25,581 bases of DNA, from IMG/VR virus record IMGVR_UViG_3300005288_000024, positions 1-25,581 of that record; one strand, 5' to 3'. Origin of the DNA: a virus. Positions 7,742 to 16,000 of the stretch are shown here, piece after piece. A program made the position numbers and the translations under genes. How positions within the stretch are numbered: position 1 is the stretch's first letter; every line of letters begins with the position of its first letter. Under the pieces are notes generated by a model that saw only the letters and a program-made list of their open reading frames with translations, was not told where the DNA came from and searched no databases.

Positions 7742-8536
7742 ATGACGAGTATTATTGGTAGAGCCGGGTCTAGTCTGAATATGCGCTTAGGTCAGGTCCC
7801 AGATATAAAAGACCCTAATCTAAATTACGAGATGCAATTAATTTATAATTCATTGCATTTGCTAGATCAATATATGGCAGTCTTGCGAGAGAACTTAGAA
7901 TCTGCACCAGGCCAGAATCCATCAGAGAGCGTTAGATTTCGACGCAAGCTTTGGGGAGTTGCAGGTCAGGCTATTACTGTTGGAGCAGTAGTCTCTGCTC
8001 ACAATAATACTATTGTGAATGGAGTTGCAACTAACCAACCACTTCCAGTTGTGGAAGATCCGGCTGTTACCATTGGTTCTACTGGTTCGCGTCGACGCTA
8101 TAACATGATACCGGCGCAATTCTTTATAGCACTGACTGCTGCAAATCCAGGAGATTTGGTACAAGTTGGAGTAGGCCCAGGAATTATTCAAGTAACTGGG
8201 GCTAAGTGTGGACAACTTGTTTGGGCAGTTGCGGCTATATCCGTGGATAGTTACAGATCTGCAAATACTTCAACACAATTTACTACTCCAGGTACTCCAG
8301 TAAATAATGGAGGTTTATATCTAAATAATATACTAGGGACTAGAACACTAGCTGGAGGTATAATATATAATTGGGAAGGCTATTGGCTACCAGGATTTCC
8401 TGTAAATCCTGGAGGTAATTCAAGATACAGTAGAGCCTATTTATATCCTGTTGGAGTGTGCGTGTCAGACGGCTATGTTATGTTTTCTGATTACAAAAGA
8501 TCTGACCCACTGCCAGATAACATTATAGCACCTTGA
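7742..8536 (+). CDS. Virion appendage protein, paralogue A
   Basis: A 264-aa protein with AGGAG at 7732-7736. Residues 15-50 carry LGQVP, DPNL, EMQLIYNSLHLLDQYM and LR, a conserved helical N-terminal module found in several phage structural proteins. The same module is in the next gene (203 aa), so the two arose by duplication. The remainder is beta-rich, with a VRFRRKLWGVAGQAITVGAVVS stretch resembling a small capsid- or fibre-decorating fold and a variable Gly/Asn-rich insertion at about residues 175-225 that the paralogue lacks. Likely a tail-associated adhesin or decoration protein; the function is not established. Confidence 0.7.
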   Translation: MTSIIGRAGSSLNMRLGQVPDIKDPNLNYEMQLIYNSLHLLDQYMAVLRENLESAPGQNPSESVRFRRKLWGVAGQAITVGAVVSAHNNTIVNGVATNQPLPVVEDPAVTIGSTGSRRRYNMIPAQFFIALTAANPGDLVQVGVGPGIIQVTGAKCGQLVWAVAAISVDSYRSANTSTQFTTPGTPVNNGGLYLNNILGTRTLAGGIIYNWEGYWLPGFPVNPGGNSRYSRAYLYPVGVCVSDGYVMFSDYKRSDPLPDNIIAP

Positions 8537-8546
8537 GGAATGCACT

Positions 8547-9158
8547 ATGTCAAGTATTGGAGGATATAGATCACCAGTTGATTTAGGTCTTGGGCAAGTA
8601 CCACTCACAACTGACCCAGAACTCTTTACTGAGATGACTGAGGTATATAACGCAATTCATTTACTTAACCAATATCTTGACCAATTGCGAGTAGTGGCAG
8701 AGGGTGGTGGCGGGTCTGGGCAAACGCCAGCAGACTCTATGCCATTTAACAGATTCTATGTAGCTACGGCATTGCAGGATATTAAAGCTGGAGATCCAGT
8801 AAGTCCTTCGTCCGTATCGGGACAGAACGGAATTGTTAAGGGAGCACTAGCTCATGACTATACTAGTTTTGCACCGAACTCTAATTTTTGTGGAATTGCC
8901 TTGATTGATGCACTAGCTGGGGAAGATGTGCGAGTAGGCATTGGGCCAGCAGCACTTGAGTTTCCTGGGGCAGTCACTAGTCAATTGGTTTGGGTATATC
9001 CTTCTAGAGCCACTAATGGAAACTTATTTGGTGATGACACAATTAATATTGGTAATCCTGGAGCGAAAACCAATGGAGCTGGCATAGCTTATCCTATGCC
9101 AGTAGCTACATGTCCAAAGGACGGATTTATATTATTTGGTCAGTATCTAGCAAGGTAA
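8547..9158 (+). CDS. Virion appendage protein, paralogue B
   Basis: A 203-aa protein with AGGA upstream, 10 bases after the preceding gene. The N-terminal module (LGLGQVPLTTDPELFTEMTEVYNAIHLLNQYLDQLR) matches paralogue A, followed by a Gly-rich hinge (EGGGGSGQTP) and a beta-rich domain (FYVATALQDIKAGDPVS onward). It is about 60 residues shorter because it lacks the variable C-terminal insertion of paralogue A. The shared N-terminus suggests both attach to the same virion site while presenting different outer domains. No enzymatic motif is seen. Confidence 0.7.
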   Translation: MSSIGGYRSPVDLGLGQVPLTTDPELFTEMTEVYNAIHLLNQYLDQLRVVAEGGGGSGQTPADSMPFNRFYVATALQDIKAGDPVSPSSVSGQNGIVKGALAHDYTSFAPNSNFCGIALIDALAGEDVRVGIGPAALEFPGAVTSQLVWVYPSRATNGNLFGDDTINIGNPGAKTNGAGIAYPMPVATCPKDGFILFGQYLAR

Positions 9159-9168
9159 GGGGAAATAA

Positions 9169-9624
9169 ATGAGCATTGAGAATCTATCACCACACTTCAC
9201 TTATCGGGAAGCTACTTATTCAGCTACAGCTAGGGATAGGAAAATAGATAATAATCCGAATCCAGCCCAGTTAGAGGCAATGAAATATACTGCAATGAAA
9301 ATGGAAGCAGTGCGCCAGTTACTGGATGCGCGGCCACTATATATCACTAGCTGGTTTAGATCTTTTGCACTTAACGTAGCTATTAATGGTGCACAAGGTT
9401 CCCAGCATTCCAAGGGAGAAGCAGTAGATTTCAAGTGTCCAGGCTGGGGAAGCCCAGAACAAATATGCCGACACTTGCTAGCTAATAAGACTATCTTGCA
9501 ATATGATCAGCTAATTCTTGAGCCTACATGGGTGCATATATCTTTTGTTCCCCATGGCGCCAGGGGTAACGAACTAACTTGGCGAGCACCTGGGCATTAT
9601 ATGCCTGGTATTACAAAGGTCTAG
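9169..9624 (+). CDS. Endolysin, peptidase M15 family
   Basis: A 151-aa zinc peptidase of the M15 (D-Ala-D-Ala carboxypeptidase / L-Ala-D-Glu endopeptidase-like) type. The visible motifs are SWFRS (61-65), NGAQGSQHSKGEAVDF (73-88) and WVHIS (121-125). H80, D87 and H123 are the expected zinc ligands, with R64 and E118 near the active site. It should cut peptidoglycan cross-link peptides at lysis. There is no signal peptide, so release needs a holin; the only membrane candidate here is the gene at 4142. GGGGA lies 5 bases before the ATG. The length is typical for a single-domain phage endolysin of Gram-negative hosts. Confidence 0.88.
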   Translation: MSIENLSPHFTYREATYSATARDRKIDNNPNPAQLEAMKYTAMKMEAVRQLLDARPLYITSWFRSFALNVAINGAQGSQHSKGEAVDFKCPGWGSPEQICRHLLANKTILQYDQLILEPTWVHISFVPHGARGNELTWRAPGHYMPGITKV

Positions 9625-9630
9625 ATAGCT

Positions 9631-10125
9631 ATGGCAGAATTCATTTCCTTTACTGCTAAGCCCTTGATATACTACGACGATGATGCATCAGCCTTATTAG
9701 GTGGAGATTATTATCGTGTGGCAGAATCCTTTAGATACTATCTTGGTGAGAAATACGGAGATAGCTGGGTATTCGTACCAGCCGGAATGCTTACTGATCT
9801 AGCTTCTATCCCAAGGATTGTATGGAACATACTCCCTCCCAGCGGCAAGTACGGCCCCGCTGCAATTGTCCATGACAGACTTTGCAATACTTTGCAGATT
9901 ACACAATCCGGTAAGCAGGTTGCTATCACAAGGGAAAAGTGTGATGCAGTACTTGGGGAAGCTATGAAAGTTCTTCAGGTTCCGTGGGCTAAACGCATCC
10001 TCATATCAAGTGCAGTCTGCTTACATCGCTGGGTATCAAAAACTAACACTCCCGTAATTTCAGAACTCCAGCTCAAGCTTGAACGAGACTGGGTAAGAGC
10101 AATACCACCTGTATATGATAATTAG
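9631..10125 (+). CDS. DUF1353 family phage protein
   Basis: A 164-aa protein matching DUF1353. The diagnostic block is at residues 47-85: FVPAGMLTDLASIPRIVWNILPPSGKYGPAAIVHD. The family is common in phages, often beside lysis or tail genes, and its function is not known. Here it starts 6 bases after the endolysin stop, with a weak ribosome binding site (AAAGG at about 9615) inside the endolysin end, so translation may be coupled. A role in lysis or virion assembly is possible but unproven. Confidence 0.8.
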   Translation: MAEFISFTAKPLIYYDDDASALLGGDYYRVAESFRYYLGEKYGDSWVFVPAGMLTDLASIPRIVWNILPPSGKYGPAAIVHDRLCNTLQITQSGKQVAITREKCDAVLGEAMKVLQVPWAKRILISSAVCLHRWVSKTNTPVISELQLKLERDWVRAIPPVYDN

Positions 10126-10149
10126 TTAATACTGATTTGGAGAACTATC

Positions 10150-11337
10150 ATGGCAGCAGTTGACCAACTGACAGGACTTATGTCCCTGATCAATGGACTT
10201 AAAGGGTCGTCCAGCACTATTACGACTAGTGGTGGTAAGTCCACACAACAAACCAATGTATCTGATCAGGGTGTTGATCAGTTAATTAAACAAATTCTTT
10301 CTGGTTCAGGAGGTGTTAAAACTATTGGGTCTCGTGCACGCTCTAGTGGCCTATACAATTCCACTAGTGAAGATGTGCTGTTAGGCAACTTATATTCCAC
10401 AGCAGCTAATCAGGCTGAACTTGCTCGGTCTCCAACTGTAACTACCACAGCTCCTCAGACGCAAACCACTAAAGGTTCTAAGGCCAGTGTAGGTGATTTA
10501 GCTACAGGTCTTGGCGGAGCATTCTTAGCATCGCAGGCACTTAACATTGGTGCTAAGGCTTTGTCTCCAGCTGTAGACGCAGGTAGCAATTATGTAAGTG
10601 ATTTGCTTAGCGGTTTGTTTGGGAGCAATGTTGCAAGTTCGGGCGGCAGTGGTGACACTAGCACTTCTGGTAAGAAAGGTTTAGGAGATGTAGATTTTGG
10701 CGGTTATGGCGGATTTGGTGGGAACATTGCTAGCTCTGGTACTGGTATCTCAACTGGTGAAGGTTACGGTATCAATACTTCCACTCTAGGTAATTTTGGT
10801 GGGAGTTCTGCACAAGATGGCGCAGTAGGCTTGAACTTTGGTTTCGATACTGACACCGGCGGCAGTTCTGTAGGTGTAGGTGGCCTTGGAGCAATTGGCG
10901 GTTTGCTAGGTTCGATTGTTAGCGGACTTGGCGGGGGCAGTGGCGGTAGTTCTGGCGGAGGTTCCTCAGGTGGCTCTGTTATCTGTACAGCTCTTAAAGA
11001 CCAAGGCCTTCTGGACTGTGAACTGCATGCAGCCGGAGCTAAGTATCTCAATGCTATGAACCCAATCACTGTGATTGGTTATCAGGTTTGGGGGAATAAA
11101 ATTGCAGCCAGGATTCGTGACGGGCATAAGGGCTGGACTAAACTTGCTCTGCCCATTGCTACTAGTCGGACTGCCTTACTTGCTACTTCTGGCTCCTTTA
11201 TGGATCACGTTAAGCATCCGTTGGGAACCCTTACTAAATTTATTGGCGAACCTATTTGCCATGTAATTGGTGTGTTTGTTCCAGAAGGTTTGTTCATTCA
11301 AATGCTTGAGTCTTATAAACTACAGAAAGGAGTTTAA
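10150..11337 (+). CDS. Gly/Ser-rich internal virion protein
   Basis: A 395-aa protein with GGAGA before the ATG. Residues 1-105 are Ser/Thr/Gln-rich, about 110-160 are Ala/Gly-rich and mildly hydrophobic (LATGLGGAFLASQALNIGAKAL), and about 160-276 are very Gly/Ser-rich with runs such as GGGSGGSSGGGSSGGS. From residue 277 a compact domain begins (VICTALKDQGLLDCEL, then NPITVIGYQVWGNKIAARI), which I have seen at the C-termini of other phage ejection-cluster proteins. It is the first of three ejection-type genes in a row. A role in the internal core or in DNA delivery is inferred from order and composition. Confidence 0.65.
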   Translation: MAAVDQLTGLMSLINGLKGSSSTITTSGGKSTQQTNVSDQGVDQLIKQILSGSGGVKTIGSRARSSGLYNSTSEDVLLGNLYSTAANQAELARSPTVTTTAPQTQTTKGSKASVGDLATGLGGAFLASQALNIGAKALSPAVDAGSNYVSDLLSGLFGSNVASSGGSGDTSTSGKKGLGDVDFGGYGGFGGNIASSGTGISTGEGYGINTSTLGNFGGSSAQDGAVGLNFGFDTDTGGSSVGVGGLGAIGGLLGSIVSGLGGGSGGSSGGGSSGGSVICTALKDQGLLDCELHAAGAKYLNAMNPITVIGYQVWGNKIAARIRDGHKGWTKLALPIATSRTALLATSGSFMDHVKHPLGTLTKFIGEPICHVIGVFVPEGLFIQMLESYKLQKGV

Positions 11338-11339
11338 TC

Positions 11340-13058
11340 ATGGCTGGGTTTGATCTCGGAAGTATCATTAGCAGTGCTGCACAGTTATCATCGACTCAAA
11401 CCCAGCAAGCTCAAGGTATTGCGGATCTGAATAATCAGTCCGCTGCCCTGAGTCAGGAAGCTAGTGATAAGATTAGCACAGCTGGTAACTTGCAGTCTCA
11501 GGCTCAACTAGTTCAATTGCAAGGTGAACTTCAAACTCAAAAGGATCGAGTGCAAGCTGCTAATGCATTCGGTACTAACGTTGGTGACGTAAGTGATATC
11601 ATTACACAACTTGGGCAAGGCATGCGCCAATCTGCAATTCAGCTTACCGCAGCTCAAGCTAAAGTATCTGACATTGAAGCCAATAGCGATATCATTAATA
11701 ATCCGATTGGCTGGTTACGGGATCTTGTACAAGGTGATGGAGCTAGGGCTGAGCGTGATGCACTAGCACAACAGTTTGATACGCAACAGAAACTGGCGGC
11801 TGGATTAAATGCGCAAACTCAAAGTACAGTGCAAACTCAGAACGCAATCACAGAAACTCTCAGCCAAGCGAGTATTACACAAACTGCTGATGCTACCAAA
11901 TTGCTTGCAGATGCAGAAGCAAGTAAACAAGCGATTGCAGGTAAGCAATATGGCGCACAGGCAATTGAAGCATTGCGTACGAATGGTGCTCAGGAATTCA
12001 ACCGTTCTATCCAAGTCTATTCCCAGATTACGGAGGATGCTCGGTATAAGGAAGGGATGGCACTGAGGCAAGAGCAGTTCGCAGCTCTGCAAGAACAGCG
12101 TAAGCGTGGCAAGTTAGAAGATCAAGAATATGTAGATGCTACTGGTAGAGTGAATGCTTATCGTACAGCCGCAGGTATGCCAGCAGTAAATGAAACATTT
12201 GTAAGAAGGACTCTTACGCAAGGTGGAGATTTGGGTGATGACATTCGCCGGCAAGAAGCTAGCGGGATGAAACTCATGGGTGGGGAAGTTAAAGTCTTTG
12301 GTAACTCCCCGGCAGATACTATTGCAGTGCTGACTAAAGACCAGCCTAATTTGCCAGACAGCTATAAACCGGCTGTAAGTATTCTACAAGCTGCAAGTCA
12401 AGTAGCTTCAGATGAGATTGCTAAGAAGTTGCTTGTGCCTGGTAGCGAAGACTTGAAAAAGAATCCAGCAGCTAGGGCTCAGATTCTTAACGAATCTGTG
12501 ACTCAGGTAGCTAAAGGTTACCAAGCTAATATCCAAAATGATAAAGGTAATCCTTATCAAGCTCCAGCTATTAGCACTGTGCTCAGTGAAAAGAATGGCT
12601 TGGCTGAATCCAAATTTGGTAAAGTAGTTCTGGCTACACTAGTGGCAACTGAGCAAAACTATCCTACTCCTGACACGCTAATGGCATCTGGAATTGCAGC
12701 AGTAGATCGTGGAGAGTTAAGCCTGAATGATGTTCGGGATGGCGTAACTAGTTTCTATCAGAATGCTGTAGGCATTAACAACGCTACTGGCGGATATCTG
12801 CAATTGGGTGTTCCAGCGCAGCAAGGATATAAAACTAAGATTGAAGGATTCAGTCGTTCACTCTTTGATGCAGCATTTAGCTCGCTAAGTGTTATGGAAC
12901 CTGGGCTAGGTGCTAAGCAAATGCAGCAAACTAATCGCAATGAGAAAGCTGCTGCTAAGCCACTGGACATGACTAAATCTACAGATGTAACATTGGCACT
13001 CACAGTTATGCAATCCAAGAAACTTGCTGATTCAATTCTCAAGAGGGCTCCTAAATGA
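11340..13058 (+). CDS. Coiled-coil internal virion (ejection) protein
   Basis: A 572-aa protein with GGAG before the ATG, starting 2 bases after the previous stop. Residues 15-115 and 150-275 are almost continuous Ala/Gln-rich helix with heptad-like spacing, typical of podovirus internal core proteins (T7 gp15-like in character, not shown to be homologous). The C-terminal half has more mixed helical sequence and ends in basic residues. Its stop codon overlaps the start of the 1615-aa gene (ATGA), so the two products are probably made in fixed ratio. Likely role: internal core or ejected trans-envelope channel component. Confidence 0.65.
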   Translation: MAGFDLGSIISSAAQLSSTQTQQAQGIADLNNQSAALSQEASDKISTAGNLQSQAQLVQLQGELQTQKDRVQAANAFGTNVGDVSDIITQLGQGMRQSAIQLTAAQAKVSDIEANSDIINNPIGWLRDLVQGDGARAERDALAQQFDTQQKLAAGLNAQTQSTVQTQNAITETLSQASITQTADATKLLADAEASKQAIAGKQYGAQAIEALRTNGAQEFNRSIQVYSQITEDARYKEGMALRQEQFAALQEQRKRGKLEDQEYVDATGRVNAYRTAAGMPAVNETFVRRTLTQGGDLGDDIRRQEASGMKLMGGEVKVFGNSPADTIAVLTKDQPNLPDSYKPAVSILQAASQVASDEIAKKLLVPGSEDLKKNPAARAQILNESVTQVAKGYQANIQNDKGNPYQAPAISTVLSEKNGLAESKFGKVVLATLVATEQNYPTPDTLMASGIAAVDRGELSLNDVRDGVTSFYQNAVGINNATGGYLQLGVPAQQGYKTKIEGFSRSLFDAAFSSLSVMEPGLGAKQMQQTNRNEKAAAKPLDMTKSTDVTLALTVMQSKKLADSILKRAPK

Positions 13059-16000
13059 ATTTCGATGAAGCTCCTAGCTTTCTACAAGCTGCTGATGCTC
13101 ATAACGTTGCAGCGGACAATGGCTCAGTATTCGATGATATTGGTGAAGTAGTATCTAATGCTCCTAGCTTCTTGGCAGTATCCATTGCTAGCGGCTTAAA
13201 TAGTTTCTACAACACTGGCGCAGCAATTGGAAACATATTCCAGTCTGGAGAAGATGCCACACCTCAGCGAGATACTGCTGAATGGATCTCTGAATATGAC
13301 GATGATCTTGGTAAGTATTATCAGGATAATAAATCAGCAGCGGATCTTACAGGATTTATCGGCACTAGTTTGGTTCCTGGACTAGCTGGGGTTAAAGCTC
13401 TTAAGGCTGGGCAGAATGCTTTGAGAGCTGCAGCCACTGGTGAGATTGGTAGCAACATGCGATTCGCTACTAACTTACTTGCTCCAACAATGGAGACTTA
13501 TGTTAAGCGGGAAGCTGCTGATCTCGCTGGCAAGTCTGCGAGTTTTAGTTTTGCTAACACCAATGCCATTAAAGCTTTAGCGTCCGGAACTCAGCAAGGG
13601 ATTCTTGAGTCTCTGGCATTTGAGACTGCTGTGGCGGCCACTATGTTTAAGTCTCCAATTCTGGAAGACATGGACTTTGGCGATATTGTTAAGAACATTG
13701 GATTTGGGACTCTTATCGGCGGAGGCATTGGCGCTATTGGCGCCAGTGCTGGAACATACTTTGGTGTGAAGAAACTCCTAGCTAATGCTGATGCTCGCCA
13801 ACTTAATGCCGTGCGCTCCACTCAGCTTAGTTCTGCAACTGCTGAGACTTCCACAGCTGATAAGATTGTAGCAGCTTCCACTGACCGGACAATTCTAGCT
13901 CAGGAGATTACTCCAGAATCTGTGCGAGCTAAGAAGATTCTCCAAGGAGAGTCAGGTGAGTCTCTTACGGATGAGGCAATTGCAGGTGAAGTAGCTAAGT
14001 CAAATCGTTTACGTCAAGATAACTTGATGAAACTTGATAACGAGATTCGCACTGGTATTCGAAAGCTCACTGGCGATGATGCTCTTGGTAATGATTTTGC
14101 AGATATCGCAGCTAAGCTTGGGAATAAGGGAACCCAAGAAACTTTCATGAACATGAAAACTTTGACTCGTGTAGCTGAAGAGTCTAGTGTTGAAACTCGC
14201 ATTAAAAATCTGATTAAAGAAGGTTTAGCTAAGACCGTCAATCAAGCTCAGAAACAAATTACGGATGAAGGCTTTATTAATATCCGTATGCACTCTGGCC
14301 AGATTGGTGAGACTAGTGCAGGTTCAGTTGGTGTGCCTAGACTTGCTGATAAGTTTAAGCCTGAGCAGATTAAGAAGTTGGCAGCTAAGGCTCGCACTAG
14401 TGTTAACGATCGTGTAGACTTTCGTCAAGTTAAGAACGCTCGTGATGTAGAATTGCGTTGGTATAATGCTAGAACTCTCTCACTGCCATTTAATAAAAAT
14501 ACTGTGATCGGCTCACACGACTTGCCATTTATTGATAAAGCAATTCGAGATAAGGTAGAGCAGATTACAATTAGCAATGGCCCTAAAGTATTGGACCAGC
14601 AAGTCATTGTGGGCACGGATGCAATTAAAAAGCATTTTGATAAAGTTAAGGCTGAGGTAATTGAAGCTCAGAAAGGTTTGAAACATACCAGTAACTTTAT
14701 TGAACTGGCTAGCAATGTGCGTAGGGATTTCATTGAAGGGACTTCGAAACTAAAAGATCCTACGCTCAATTATAACGCACAAGAATCATATGCTCAGGAA
14801 CTTAGTCAGTTCTTAGGTAAGCCTGTTACTGCTGCTGACCTGCACCTTAAGCCACGGTTTGGCAAGGCTACATATGATACCACTAAAGTAAGTGATGAAG
14901 CTGGGCATGTGCTTGCTGGCATGGCATTGATTAAATATCGGGAGAAGATGGCAGTTGAAGCTACAGCTAAAGTATTCGCAAGTTATGTTGGAGAACTTGC
15001 TGAAACATTCCCTGCGATTAGTGAAGACTTATTGCGCTCTGCTAACCGTACTGGCGGTGGAGCTGGAACATTCACTAACGCAGGTGGAGCATATGGATCG
15101 CTAGAGCAAGCCACTAGCTACATTGGCCAACTTACTAGCGAACTCACTCGAACTAAAATCAATAAGCTGACTGAGACCATTAATCCAGTTGCAGTTAAGC
15201 TGGCTCAGAATCCTGAAGAGGCTGTACGGTTCAGTACAATTAACGAGATCATTGCTAACAGCCCTGAGAAGTATGTAGTATCAGATGCTGGCCATGCATT
15301 GATTCCCCAGAAAATTCGTGATTACCAACGAGCATTGGAAGCTGGTGAGGAAGTTGCTCCACCTGAATTGTTTAAAGGTACGGTGGAAGAGATTCCATTA
15401 ATCAATCCTAATGCTCTGGATAACACAGTTCTTAGCGATGCAGTAAATCTACACATTGCACTTAACGGTACAAGGAACCAGTCTTGGAAAGAACTCAACG
15501 CTGTGCAGGGAAACACAGATAATAAAGCATTGGATGTATTTTATCCCATTCGCCCAAACCCTCGTGACTACCGGCACATTGCCTTTGTAAAGGATGAGAC
15601 TCTGGTAGGTGTTGGGCACACTAAAATGTTGTTTGCTAACACTAGTAAGGAGCTGGAAGATCAGATTGCTAAAGTCCCTAGCGAATATAAAGTTTATACC
15701 AAAGGGCAAGCAGAAGAATTCTATAATGCTAAGGGGGAATTCATCTACGATAAGACACTGCACGATAATTATATTAATACTGATCTGCTTTCTAGGGGCA
15801 TCAGTTCGAGATTCTTTCCACAAACCGATCCTAGTAAGATTGTTAATGGCTGGCTCCAGGATCATGTTGCTAAAGAGAGCACGCTGATTAAGCAAATGGT
15901 CTTGGCTAAATATGAAAAGGAAACAAATGAACTGAAGCGGCTAGGAGATCAGTTTACTAACGTAGCAGGCAGTAAAACAGGTAAGGACTCTGTTACGGAT

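Noticed and set aside
10764-11069. Proline-rich antisense open frame
   Set aside because: It is the reverse complement of the Gly-rich linker of the 395-aa protein; the proline runs come from GGN codons read backward.
15449-15895. A 148-aa minus-strand open frame inside the 1615-aa gene
   Set aside because: No ribosome binding site or domain, and it lies within a long well-supported coding frame.
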